NCBI GenBank assembly: GCA_035610365.1
Contig: CM069433.1
Span: 178,390,882-178,454,881 of the forward strand
From: Aquatica leii
Taxonomy: Eukaryota > Arthropoda > Insecta > Coleoptera > Lampyridae
Length of the DNA stretch: 64,000 nt
Direction: 5' to 3'
Below the pieces are notes generated by a model, which searched no databases, was not told the origin of the DNA, and saw nothing but the letters and a program-made list of their open reading frames with translations. Positions 53,101 through 63,480 of this stretch are shown here, piece by piece. Within the stretch, counting starts at the first letter, position 1, and every line of letters starts with the position of its first letter. The translations under genes were made by a program, and so were the position numbers.

Positions 53101-56100
53101 CAATAGAAAGCCTCTAGAAAATAGCGCGAAAAATACTTCGGGAAAGAGGAGTGACAACTTTGAGCTGCGGTAGAATGTAGAAGGCGCCACGTACGACGAC
53201 ACCGTACTAAGCCTAAGAAGAAGACAAGAAGAGCATTCGAAAGTCTGGAACGAGTTCACCAAAAGAAACAAAAGTTAATCTCATGTAGTCATATACCGAA
53301 GATCACCGTTCAAATGGACCCATTGCACATTTATGTCGATTGCAAGATCGATGGACCAATTACTGGTTGACACGACAGCGACGAAAACTATCATTCGTTC
53401 TGACATTTTATTGGAAAATGAGAAAACATCACCAGTAACAGTACGACTTCGAAAGGCGATAGGCAAAAAAACACACACTCACGGACAAGTAAAAGTGACC
53501 GGTTTGAGAAATGGAGTACTCGACCATCAAGTACTGGTAGTCGACATCACTGCTGAAGTTATCCTGGGAATAGACGTTATAAAGAAGTAAGTATCCTAAA
53601 GATTGACGGTGAAAAAATTCCTAATCAATTGTCAGAGAGGGCAGCCGTGCGCGTCTTATTGAGTAAAGACGTAACTCTGCTTGGAAGGATTGAAAGTGTG
53701 ATGGCACGCCTGGATGAAAACCTGCGTGAAAACTACATTCGCGCTATTAAACCAAAGGAAAAGGGATTACTTGTTGGCAGAACATTCGTAAGACTGAAAA
53801 ACACGATGTCACTAAGAGTCTTGAATGTCAACCCAGATCCGGTAACGTTCAAAAAGAAGACTGTGGTACGCCAATGTACGCCAGTATTTCAAATCGTAAG
53901 ATGAGTGAATACTAGTGAAGCTACCTGGCCGAAACAGTGCCCACAACATCTATTAGACATTCTTACCTCCAGGTGCTAAAACATCAGCAAAGACCAGCTG
54001 GCTAAAGTTAAGGCGTTGATCCAGCAGTATCGAGATGTTTTTGCGTTAGAGAGTGATTCCAAAGGAGAAACTAACGTGGTGAAGCATAAAATTAATACCG
54101 AAGACGCTCGGCCGATATGACAACATCCACGCAGACTTTCCTTTCGTAAAAAGAGAAGAAGCTGAACAAATAATTACGGATACGGAGAGAGAAGGTGTGA
54201 TTGAACCCTCAAATAGTTCATGGGCGTCCCCAGTAGTGCTAGTAAAGAAGACAAAAGGATCAACGAGATTTTGCGTAGACTACAAACAGCTTAATGACGT
54301 GACCAAAAAAGACAACTACCCTTTACCAAAAATTAACGATAGTTTAGACACCTTGTCAGGATCCCAGTGGTTCTCCACGTCGGATTTGAAGAGTGATTAG
54401 TAGCAGCTAGAATTGGAACCTAAGGACCGTGAAAAGACAGCTATTACGATTGCAACTGGTTTGTAGTAGTTCACTGTCATGCCATTCGGCCTGTGTAAAC
54501 CTCCTGCGACGTTGGAGCGTTTGATGGAGACCATCTTGAGATAACTGTATTGGAAGACGGGCTTGCTTTATTTAGACGACGTGATCATGGTTGGAAAGTC
54601 GTTTGAACATTTGAACAACTTGAAGAAAGTGTTCTAACGACTACGTGTGGCAAATCTAAAACTGATCCCAAAAAAGTGGCACGTACTTAAGAAGGAAGTA
54701 TCTAGAGATGGAATAAAGGATGTGAAAATGCTTTCCATCAACTAAAACAAGCCCTAGTCACTTCGATTTTAAGTTATCCAAGAAAAAATAAAAAAATTGT
54801 TTTGGATACCGATGCAAATAATCTGGTCATAAGTGCAGTCCTTTCACAGTTGCAAGATGGACAAGAAAAAGTCGTCGCGTATTTTAGTAAAGTTTTCTTT
54901 AAGTCAGAAAGGAAAGAAGAAAGGCATGACTAGGAGAGAACTGTTAGCAGTCGTCAAGTCCATAGAACACTTTTACAAATATTTGTATGAACGAAAATTT
55001 TTACTAATACGAACCACGCCACATTGAAATGGCTATTGCAGTTTCGTAACCCGGAAGGACAAGTGGCAAGATGGATCGAAAGTTTGCAAGAATGTGACTA
55101 CGACACAGAACACCGTGCGGGCAGCAGTAATCGAAATGACTTGTTCAGAAAACCATGTCCGGCAGACCTTAGCCATTAAGAAAACGATCCCGAAAAAAGA
55201 TTACTCCTGAACTGAAAAGCAAACGGCCGACAACAAACCTGGGAAGAAGTGTGTGCTTTGGGCAAAAAAATCAAAGCATATTGGGCGCAGAGGAACTTCT
55301 TGAGAGTGAAAGACGGTCTTCTTAAACGATCCCTAAAAAAAAGAAGACGTCACAGAATGGTGCCGTAAAAGCACCAATGAACCAGTATAACGTGAGAAGC
55401 CCTTTAGAGAGAGTGGCGATTGACATCGCAGGACCCAAAATCTGATTCAGAAAACAAATATATCTTGGTAGCGAAAGATTATTTTACGAAATAAATGGAG
55501 GCTTACTTCATACCCAATAAAAAAGCAGTTAAAGTCGCAGACCTTTTAGTGAAGGTTTTTTTGCCGGCTTGGAGTTCCCTTGGAATTACATTCCGATCAA
55601 GGAAGCCACTTTTGAGTCTGAGCTGTTTCAAGAAGTTTGTCGACTATTGGGAATTACGAAAACTAGGACGACCCCTCCCTATCCTCAATCTGATGACATG
55701 GTTGAAGAGATGAATCGAACAATGGGAAAGAACTTAGCCAAAGTAGTGTCCGAACACTAAAGGGATTGGGATCAGTACCTGCACATTTTTCTAATAGCAT
55801 ACCGATCATCAGTTCACGAAAGCACAAGCCCCAATACCATCCTGTGTCATGCTCGATCGCGAAATACCCCATCAAACAAATAAATAGGACAGACATAAAA
55901 CATCTCAAGATAATTTTTCCATATTATGAATTGAAGTATATTTTTATTTATGTTTGGATCACGTTGGCATGGTTTGTTTTATATATTGTGTTATCAGCAT
56001 ATGTGCATTTACTAAAATTTAAAAGTACTGTGTTTGCTGGGACAATTGCCATGCAACCTTCAATTTGTACGAAAACCGGAAGAAGTTGCTAGAAAAGACT

Positions 56101-59100
56101 ATGTCAGCAAGTTGATGAAAAGGCTAAACAAAGTACATGAAGCGGTCCGTAAAAACACACAAATTGCCAGCGACAGAATGAAGACCAGATATGACGCCAA
56201 CGTTGGGTTTCAACCGGGCGACTTGATGTGGTTGTATAATCCTCAAAGAAGACGTGGTTTGTCGCCGAAGTTGCAGAGGCAGGAGAGCCCTTATAAAGTT
56301 GTGCAACACATTAATGACGTCATATGTCGCATCCGAAAATCACCCAAAAGCAAGGGAAAAGTGGTCCACACATCGGTCGTTTAGCCCCATTTACTGGGAA
56401 TAACAACGTCACCCAAGACCAGGTCTGAATCAGAGTAATAACAAGCAGAACTAAGAATCAAGTCGATGGATTGGACTTCGATAAGTTTATAAGCATGTAC
56501 TTGGGTTCTGAAAAGGCTCGGTTCGGAATTACAATCGAGTAGCAAAAAGACCTGTTTCATAACTGACGCTTCGTTTTCTATCTGGTCACCAAGAACTACT
56601 CATGTGCAAAGCTGTCATATGAAAATCTGTGGCGCACATTATGAAATTTCAAGAGAGATATGGAACTTCACAACATTATAATTGGCAATATCCAAACTTG
56701 GATCAACTAAATTGGAGAATAGTTCGAAATATGTTAGAGGTCGTCTTCCGAAGAACAGACATTCAAGTGTTGGTTTGCAGTTACCATCCAAGTAGAAGCT
56801 CGGGTCAGAAAAAGTCCATTGACTGTTACTTTTATGCTCAAGAAAGTTGCCAAAATGGAACGAGCTGCTGCTATCGCCACAGCCCTTTCTATCGGAGCCG
56901 CGTCCAGCTTCCTGTTCTGGAACAGAGCAGTCATAAGAAGAAGACAGTGAAACGCATAGAAGCTTCGAGATCATTCAAGATGATTCGAGGTAATTACCGG
57001 AGTGTTCTCAAAGCAGATAACGTAAAAATATAAAAAGTATCCAAAAGAAGTTGGAGTCAGTATTCAAATCAAGTCTACTAAGAAGAGTACGGTGTCATAG
57101 CCAAAACATTATATCAATACATTGTCAGAGGGTTTTTTCTAAACTAATAGTAATGGGGTAATCCAGTCACTTCTGTTATACAAATCAAATTGCAGATTAT
57201 TGTACTTGACGTCAGCAAAGCGAGTGCTTTCGCTGAATGTCTGAGAAGCCAGTTTAACCCGAATTACGATAACACAGACTTGAATTGCAAGCGTTTTCCA
57301 CGCGACGATTCTGTTGTGATACTCTCAACCAATTTCGACGAAGCCAAAGATGCTATCAAACGGACCAACCGGAAGATTGCAGGATGTGAACGCCGAAAAG
57401 ATGCATACAATAGTAATCGACGCCTCGTCTTTCGCTCGGAACCCGCAAATCCACTGTAATCTCGAAATTGTAACGATCGCGGAAATCATTAGAAAAAAAT
57501 GTGTTCTCTTAATCAGAGCTTAACTTCAGATAAACATCATTCAAGCGGACGAGAGACCAGGGATCGCACCATCCAAATTTAATAAAACCATTAGTCGTGT
57601 CTTTTGGGTTGTGTCATGGTCATTGAATTTTCCTTAACGTTTTCTGGTGTCTTTATGATTTCGGGTTCTGGGTAAAATCCTCCCCTTATTGTAATCAATG
57701 TCATGACTCGACTTTAGTACGGGTCTACAGCTACTGTAGATTTGGTTGCGTGCCGTACTCGGGTATCTCGATGAAGTTCTGTGATTCTGCTTTGGCCTGT
57801 CTGTTTCTATGTTCCCCGATAGTTTCGAGGAGACACGCTAAGGATATAAATACAACGTCGAACATAGCCCGATGGATCGCATCGTTGACATAGAACACGA
57901 ACCATCGGCTAGACTACGCCCATGTGACGGTTAATACTTGTACGTTGCACCCCTACACATAGCGCTAAGCTCGGTCTGGGTAACCAAATAAACACATAAG
58001 TAAAAAATCCCAATCCGTCTTGGACAGTAGAAGTTGTCCTATTTTATGGATGCTGTACCATATCGAATGCCGATATTCCTAGGATCTTACTAAACCTACC
58101 GGTGACTTAAGGTAAGGTTGCGTATCTTGTAAGTCACAGATGGTCCTTTTTTTCATTGGAGTGTTGTATTACGTAGATGTCCTGAAGTGTGCAGCCGGTC
58201 TTCAGAATCAAATACTTAGCATGTTGTTTCTTTTGCGACTTGCTGGTAGCGTCATTTATTTTTTAAGCTGCTCAGAGAGGTCCTCTGTTGATATGCAAAT
58301 ATCGATCTACGCGTGTCTTATTGCGGTAGACTGAACGAGTCAGTTGGTTGTTGCTCGTCCGTTTCTTGGATACATTTAAGAACGATAGTTGTTCATCCTG
58401 TTCTATTTTTATTGTGAACCGATGTTGCTTCTCTGTGGGATCAAATAACAAACGAGTCATCCTTATAGAGGAACCAACATTTTGGTAGAGATGCTAAAAA
58501 AACACGTTGATAAGCTCAAATAAGACTGCAAGCCACAAGAGAAGACAAAAATAAAATAATGTGATCCAGCAATGGAACGTGGTTGGGAAAAAATTAAAAA
58601 GTTCCAAAGAGCGACCTTGACGTGTTAGGGCAATGATCTCAAAAAAATAGGAGACTTATACTGGAAATGCTTGATGCAGAACAGATAGATGGCAAAGTAT
58701 GAAGAAGGTCTATGTTCAAAAATGAACTGGTTACAGAAATATATATCGCTTCAAAAGAAAAACCTGTCGCCATACCAGTTAAGATTATCAACAAACATTC
58801 ATAAATATACAAACAGTCAAAACGCATAGGCAAATAAAATTTGTTAAAGCTCACTTTAATCCAATGCATCAGCTCAGAGTACATGATCAATTCTTTATGA
58901 ACTGAACTGTGCTGTGGTAACACCAAACCATCTGTGCTTTTTTCTGATTCACCTTTATCGTTTCCATAATGAATAAATAAATTGTTTAATTGTCTGCAAA
59001 TACTCCTCGAAAATTTATCTTTGTACTTCTCGAAACGTTTTTTCTGCTCTTGCACAGCAGCCATTCGAAGAAGTGCTGGGTCCAGTTGGGAATTCATAGC

Positions 59101-59581
59101 ATCCCTTAAAGCATTCCCAGCTTCTATTGCCGATTTTAAACCCTGATTATTTGTTAAATCAGCATCGTCCAAAATGTCTTGATGTTTTCTAGGCAAATCT
59201 AATTGTTTCTGAAAAAAATTGATACTTAAGCATGCACTGAACCATCAATCAATTACATGAATACTTACAACAACCATTTCAAGTTCTTTTAATAAATGAA
59301 GATTGTTTTTGTTTGCAATGCTAATCATAGAATTCTTTTTTTCCATTTTTTCCATTGCATCTCTGACATGTTTTAAAATTTCATCATATGAGTCTAACCG
59401 TTCTTCAATTTTATCAGCTTCATTAATAGCAGTTTCGAGTTGATCCATAAGAGTTTCGACTTGTGATTCGGACGCTAACACCGATTGTACATTTTCACCA
59501 TCAAGCAAAGAAAGATCTCTCGCCAAAACTTCCATAAAAGCCTCTGCATTACTAATTGCAAATTCACAGTCAGTCATTAAT
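49889..59581 (-). CDS. EXOC1: EXOC1 (Sec3), exocyst complex subunit, partial at N-terminus
   Basis: Sec3 is the exocyst subunit that helps tether secretory vesicles to the plasma membrane. Nine exons on the minus strand with consistent phases: 59269-59581, 58855-59208, 51436-51556, 51210-51391, 50964-51160, 50563-50918, 50369-50514, 50192-50314, 49889-50113. They give about 671 residues plus stop. Hallmarks: [18 protein letters not shown] near the start; [50 protein letters not shown]; the family's C-terminal end [19 protein letters not shown]. Human EXOC1 is 894 aa, so about 200 N-terminal residues (the phosphoinositide-binding PH-like part) should lie right of the window or in unseen upstream exons. 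A 7.3-kb intron holds Gypsy copy 2 in antisense; two introns are only 45 and 49 nt. Confidence 0.93.
50192..50314 (-). CDS. EXOC1: EXOC1 exon
   Basis: [20 protein letters not shown] then [19 protein letters not shown], ending SA at GTAAGT. 41 codons. Confidence 0.9.
50369..50514 (-). CDS. EXOC1: EXOC1 exon
   Basis: [20 protein letters not shown] then [20 protein letters not shown] and FGRPLEKLN. The donor GTGGGT was chosen because joining to IFFDGVQ fits the family; a GTAGGT 15 nt downstream would insert five residues. Confidence 0.83.
50563..50918 (-). CDS. EXOC1: EXOC1 exon
   Basis: The acceptor was chosen at TTTTGCAG (45-nt intron) rather than GATGCAG (24 nt), because the join then aligns residue for residue with the family (...[16 protein letters not shown]). 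Encodes [20 protein letters not shown]. Ends ATG G at GTAAGT. Confidence 0.83.
50964..51160 (-). CDS. EXOC1: EXOC1 exon
   Basis: [20 protein letters not shown] to [15 protein letters not shown], donor GTAAGT in phase 2. Confidence 0.85.
51210..51391 (-). CDS. EXOC1: EXOC1 exon
   Basis: [20 protein letters not shown] to [18 protein letters not shown], ending SFFQ at GTGTGT. The next intron is 49 nt. Confidence 0.85.
51436..51556 (-). CDS. EXOC1: EXOC1 exon
   Basis: [20 protein letters not shown] then [18 protein letters not shown]; donor GTATGT, phase 1. Joined to the previous exon across the Gypsy-containing intron. Confidence 0.88.
51613..52067 (+). repeat. Gypsy copy 2, 5' LTR
   Basis: Starts TGAAACGCATAGAA, has ATATAAAAAGTA (TATA-like), and ends before TTGGTCGTT, the possible primer-binding site. 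The end is approximate, and part may be leader rather than LTR. Confidence 0.6.
52158..52691 (+). pseudogene. Gypsy copy 2, gag remains
   Basis: Begins ATGCCGGTAACGCG ([11 protein letters not shown]). After a frameshift, a coiled coil ([20 protein letters not shown] and on) and then [20 protein letters not shown]. Followed by broken gag sequence to about 53.2 kb; no CCHC knuckle is recognisable. Confidence 0.6.
53281..53904 (+). pseudogene. Gypsy copy 2, protease and linker
   Basis: [18 protein letters not shown] holds the protease site as [12 protein letters not shown] ends the protease fold (I-L-G-x-D). The following frame encodes [20 protein letters not shown] and [20 protein letters not shown]. 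Confidence 0.65.
54180..55100 (+). pseudogene. Gypsy copy 2, reverse transcriptase and RNase H
   Basis: [40 protein letters not shown] and [14 protein letters not shown] are RT motifs. [17 protein letters not shown] keeps the catalytic YLDD intact, unlike copy 1. RNase H follows: [28 protein letters not shown] [20 protein letters not shown] and TTPHWKWLLQ-like sequence, with stops. Confidence 0.75.
55380..56384 (+). pseudogene. Gypsy copy 2, integrase
   Basis: [14 protein letters not shown] holds the first Asp; [40 protein letters not shown] holds the catalytic Glu region; [20 protein letters not shown] follows. About 180 bp of foreign AT-rich sequence (55880-56030) interrupts before [20 protein letters not shown]. 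The C-terminal module has [18 protein letters not shown] and [17 protein letters not shown] (GPY/F-like). Confidence 0.75.
56385..56820 (+). pseudogene. Gypsy copy 2, TARG1-like macrodomain remains
   Basis: After the integrase tail (LAPFTGNNN) the region aligns with copy 1: [29 protein letters not shown], then [22 protein letters not shown], and [29 protein letters not shown]. The segment with the SEDLEMG-like loop is deleted between DLFH and RFVFYLV, and several stops are present. The LDQLNW and [10 protein letters not shown] ends are better preserved than in copy 1. Confidence 0.62.
56834..56950 (+). CDS. Short hydrophobic ORF before the Gypsy 3' LTR
   Basis: 38 codons: [20 protein letters not shown] then [18 protein letters not shown], stop TGA overlapping the first bases of the LTR. 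A basic N-terminus, a ~19-residue hydrophobic stretch and a basic C-terminus look like a single membrane segment. It overlaps the end of the macrodomain frame in another frame. A truncated version occurs at 41214-41300, and related sequence at 47990-48045. It could be chance coding; three related copies make it worth noting. Confidence 0.35.
   Translation: MLKKVAKMERAAAIATALSIGAASSFLFWNRAVIRRRQ
56948..57096 (+). repeat. Gypsy copy 2, 3' LTR (partial)
   Basis: Matches the 5' LTR from TGAAACGCATAG to ACGGTGTC, then unrelated sequence. It has an extra ~35 bp relative to the 5' LTR near 56985-57020. Confidence 0.7.
57190..57459 (+). pseudogene. Jockey-type non-LTR ORF2 fragment
   Basis: [20 protein letters not shown] resembles the K-A-..-A..L..QF.PN linker between endonuclease and reverse transcriptase in Jockey-like ORF2 proteins, and the frame ends [18 protein letters not shown], like the start of the RT (I...N..KAPGxD). 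Both sides are truncated. Confidence 0.5.
57469..58139 (+). repeat. Possible solo LTR
   Basis: Begins TGTAACGATCGCGG and ends ...AAGTCACA. It contains GGATATAAATACAACG (TATA-like, 57840) and CCAAATAAACACATAAG (poly(A)-like, 57980), the spacing expected for an LTR. Base composition is less AT-rich than its surroundings. No second copy or target duplication was found. Confidence 0.3.
58140..58854. other. EXOC1 intron sequence, nothing recognised
   Basis: No supported feature. Confidence 0.4.
58855..59208 (-). CDS. EXOC1: EXOC1 exon
   Basis: [18 protein letters not shown] to YSELMHWIK, ending at GTGAGC. 118 codons, phase 0. The frame reads on into the intron without a stop for about 20 codons, so the junction rests on the donor site and family alignment. 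Confidence 0.88.
59269..59581 (-). CDS. EXOC1: EXOC1 exon (first visible)
   Basis: Begins after a TACTTTCAG acceptor with one nucleotide of a split codon, so earlier exons exist. Encodes [15 protein letters not shown] then coiled-coil [15 protein letters not shown]; ends MVV at GTAAGT. The Met is internal in the family, not a start. Confidence 0.9.
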
Positions 59582-60440
59582 CTGAAAGTATGAAATAAGC
59601 ACATTTCACAAACGGTTGTCCATCAAACATGCTACTGTCTATGAGCTTAACGACACCATGCAAAAATCATTATTTTTTTATAAAACCTACATCCCCTTAC
59701 TAATGTGCAAGATGAGAAAATATATATAAAACTATAAAAATACATAACGAGGGGTGGTTAACTCCTAGAAATCCGTGTACATAAAAATATAAAATCTTCA
59801 GAAATCTTCTTAAAATCGCTTAGAATCTCTTGGGATTCAGGAAAATTTTAAAAATCCCGTAAAATCTTTGGAAATCCGTAATATTTGCAAGATTTTGTGA
59901 AATCCCATAAAATCTAAAATTCGATAAGCTTTTCACGTTCGTCGGACGGTCCGACTCGGACTCGTTCAGGCAGCACACTGCACATTAAACAATAGTTTCC
60001 AGTGGCAATAGTTGCGTAATAATGTATGTTCTGTGTGTTTTTCGTTGCATATTTTTTAAATTTTTTCATCAAGGAAAAGAAAAAGGCGTTGAAGAGTTAA
60101 GTTATGTAAGTAAGTATAGAGTATATATTAGTTAAGTTGTGTCAAAAAGCAATACCTAATATAATCCTAAACAATTTTTCTTCTTGTAGCTCCCATGACA
60201 TACAAAAGTATATTATGTGAGCTAAAAATGCGTGTGTGTCACGAAATTCAACTCAATCTTTGGAGTGTTTCTGGTACTCAAGTCACTGTAAAGTACTAAA
60301 AAAAGTGAAGAGAAAGAAAGAGGATTAAGGGAAAAAGCAGTAAAATAAAAACACGTAAATCAATCTTTTAGAATAAAATAAAAGTTGCATTTCTGAAAAA
60401 TAAATTAGTTTATAAAAATTAGGCAACACAAAATACACTC
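59582..60440. other. EXOC1 intron with AAATC-rich stretch
   Basis: 59755-59930 holds many irregular AAATC/GAAATC repeats spaced 8-15 bp apart. A CAGGCAGCACACTG sequence at 59968 matches the end of the MITE at 36645. No coding sequence. Confidence 0.4.
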
Positions 60441-60652
60441 AAGTGTTAAATAGTCAAATTGAAGAACAACAAAAAAATGGAGATATAATAATGATACAGA
60501 GGGATATTCAAACGAGGATGCCAAGAGGAAAAGGAAGGAGGAAGAAATAGTTTTTCAACGAAGCAAAAGGACAACGAGGTCACCGGGATGGAATAAAGAA
60601 AGGGAAAGTAGTGATGAGAATCAAGAACGGGGGCGTATGGAAAATGTAAAGA

Positions 60653-61220
60653 GTGAAGGCAAGGTTATCACCAGGAAATTCAGTAGATAAAAACAAAGAA
60701 ATAAGTAGAGAACTGCTAGGGATGATGAAAGAAATGATGGCCGATATAAAAAACCTAGGAAAGGACCAGAGAGCTCAACGGGAACAAACAAGGATATTGA
60801 GCGAAGAAATAAAAGAGCTAAAAATTGAACAAATGTATATTAAGCAAATCACAGAGTTGGAAAACGAAAATAACTAAAGAAAGAAATTGGAGTGTTAGCG
60901 ACAAAAATTGAATACAATATGGGAAAAAAAAGGATAGAAAAAATAACATAATAATAAAGGCTAAAGAATTTAAACGAGGAGAGGAGAAAGAGAGAGTGGA
61001 AAAATGTTTAGCAAAAGAGATAGGAACGAGAGTGAGACCAACTACGGCTTTTAAGATCAATGAAACGAAAGGAAACGATATGACGCTGGTGAAATTTGAT
61101 AAATGGGAAGACAAGAGCCTGGTAATGAAAAATAAGAATAAATTGAAAGGGCAAAAATTTATATTAATAATGACTTCACAATCGAGGAAAGGACTATGCA
61201 GAAAACCATCAATGAATTAG
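60653..61220 (+). pseudogene. Non-LTR ORF1 protein
   Basis: A Lys/Glu-rich coiled coil (DIKNLGKDQRAQREQTRILS) followed, after a frameshift, by EKERVEKCLAKEIGTRVRPT and DMTLVKFDKWEDKSLVMKNK, the RRM-like fold of insect ORF1 proteins. Same architecture as the element at 18-21 kb. Confidence 0.65.
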
Positions 61221-61372
61221 CAAAAAAAGGAAAGAGAACTGGGTAAGACAGTTAAAAACCAATATGAGAAGATTACAGTGGACGTAGAAGAATGGAAGTG
61301 GGTTCATAAAGAAGTGAAGCTGGTCAAGAAAGAGAAAGGGGAAAAATAAAGTGAAAAAAAGGATGGGAACAG

Positions 61373-62030
61373 ATGGAGACGACCGCGAGAAAAAGGAAAA
61401 ATAAATTTGAGCATGTAACAGTAGCAACAGCAAATGTACAAGGTTTAAACAACGAAGGAGCAGTTAAACAATTGATTACAGTAGCTAAGGAATATAATTT
61501 AGACATCCTGGCGATACAAGAGAGTAATATCAAAGAACAAAACGTAATGCTGCTAGATAATTACATATGGATAAATGAAGGGCGAGATCATAACAGGTTT
61601 GGAACAGGATTTTTCATAAAAAAAAAAACAATTTAAACATATAATTGTGGATTACAAGAAGGTCACAGAAAGAATAAGCTACCTAAGTATAAAAGGGAAA
61701 TACAGAAAGTTTAGCCTATTAAATGTTCATGCGCCAACGGAGGTATCGGAGGAAATAAAGAAACTGGAATTCTATGAAAAAGTAGAAGAAATGTATAATG
61801 CCATCCCAAATTTCGATGTTAAAATTCTGTTGGTTGATATGAACGCGAAAATAGGTAGGGAAGAGAGAAACATTCCAATAGCCGGCAAAGAAAGTCTACA
61901 TAAGCTAACCAACGATAATGGGCAGAAACTAATAGAGTTTGCCGCAAGAAATAATCAAAACGACCCAGTTGAAACAAAAGAACATTCACAAAGTAACTTG
62001 GAGGAGAGCTGATGGTAAGGTGAGCAACCA
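61373..62030 (+). pseudogene. Non-LTR endonuclease (APE type)
   Basis: VTVATANVQGLNNEGAVKQL, LDILAIQESNIKEQ and FGTGFFIKK; after a frameshift, LLNVHAPTE, FYEKVEEMYNAIPN and VDMNAKIGREE. Catalytic blocks N, E and D..N are recognisable (the usual GDFNA reads VDMNA). The end of the domain is missing. Confidence 0.72.
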
Positions 62031-62066
62031 AATTAATAGAAAAGAAGCGCTCTAACTGTATCCGAG

Positions 62067-63480
62067 ATGCACGTGTGTACAGAGGAGCAGAAATCAGCTC
62101 TAATAAAAGCAAAAATAAGGCAATTAGTCCTAATTTTGACAAAGAGGAAAAAAGAGAAAGAGGAAAGATGGAATGTTGAAGCACTAAAATCGGAGAAAGT
62201 GCGCGAGTGCTATGAGAAATTGATCAAACAAAGGCTAAACAACGAGATAAAACAAGGGGCAAAAATCCTCCTAAGTACAAGCAAAGAAAGAAAGAAGAAC
62301 TGGTTTCATCAAAACTGTAGGGACGCAGTAAAGGAGAACAGAAACGCTAGGATGGAAATGCTGAAAGAGGACACAGAAGCCACACAAAGAATATATAAAG
62401 AAGCAAAACTGATATGCAGGGCTAAAAAAAGAGAAGACGTACATACGAAAATCGAAAAGTTGGAAGAAAAACATCAAAGGAAAAAAATAAGGGACTATAG
62501 GGGACTAAAAGAGGTTAAAGAAGGCTGTAAAAGTAAACCAATATGGTTTAGAAACGGAGATGGGGAAATAATTTCAGAGGAAGGGGAAATACGAGACATG
62601 TGGGTGAATCATTTTATATATAATCAGAATATGGCAGGAAAAAATTATGCCCGAGAAATGGCAGTAGTGGCACCAATCCACAAAAAAAGCAACAAACAGT
62701 TACCCGAAAATTACCGACCCATATCCCTGTTACCAGTAATATACAAAGTGCTGACAAGTCTAATCAAGATAAGATTGGAAGAGGAAACAGAAAATAAAAT
62801 AGGGTACTACCAGGCTGCTTTTAAGAGAGGAAAGTCAATCATAGATCAGTTATTCGTCGTGAAGCAAATCCAAGAGAAACTAGATAAGAAAGGAAAGACT
62901 ATACACGGTATCTTCACTGATTTTAAAAAGGCCTACGATACAATTCTAAGTTCAGGAATTTATAAAGCACTGGTTTACCTTGATCCAAATGAGCTTAGTC
63001 CGCGTGACGTTAAAGAAAACAACCAACACAATTAAATATAATGGGCAATTGTTAGGTGAGTTTTAAAGTAACACGGGTTTAAAGCAGAATTAATACAAGA
63101 TATAACGTGCTGAGAGACTAATATCAATGCATAGCATACGCGGATGACGTAGTGTTACTTGCCAAAACCAAAGCAGAGCTAAAAAATTTATTTAGAAACT
63201 TAGAAGCGAGTGCAAGGGAGTTCGGTATGAAGATAAACAAAGTCAAATCACAGTATATGAAATTGGGAAAAAAACAAAACCAACCAGGGGAAGATCTATA
63301 CATTACAAGCGGTTACGAAAGGTACTATTTCAAAGAAGTAAACAGTGTGAAGTACTTGGGGGTACAGTTAATAAGTGACGGTAACAATACGGAGGAAATA
63401 GTGAATCGTACTGAGGCCGGGTATAAGTGTATGGGGATGTATAAAAAAATGTTAACAGCCAACAGTTCTATTCGGTAGTG
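62067..63480 (+). pseudogene. Non-LTR reverse transcriptase, broken
   Basis: A charged linker with WFHQNCRDAVKENRNARMEM, then VAPIHKKSNKQLPENYRPIS, LLPVIYKVLTSLIKIRLEEE, YYQAAFKRGKSIIDQLFVVK and GIFTDFKKAYDTI (first catalytic Asp). The part between this motif and YADDVVLLAKTK (63139 on) is largely deleted. KYLGVQLISDG follows in the 63152-63478 frame. Confidence 0.8.

Larger units (their letters stand above)
51613..57096 (+). mobile_element. Ty3/Gypsy retrotransposon copy 2 (antisense in EXOC1 intron)
   Basis: Same family and domain order as copy 1, but better preserved in reverse transcriptase, RNase H and integrase. The 5' LTR starts TGAAACGCATAG at 51613, only ~55 bp from the EXOC1 exon. 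The 3' LTR starts identically at 56948 after AAGAAGAAGACAG and stops matching at about 57096. Many stops and frameshifts. Confidence 0.87.
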
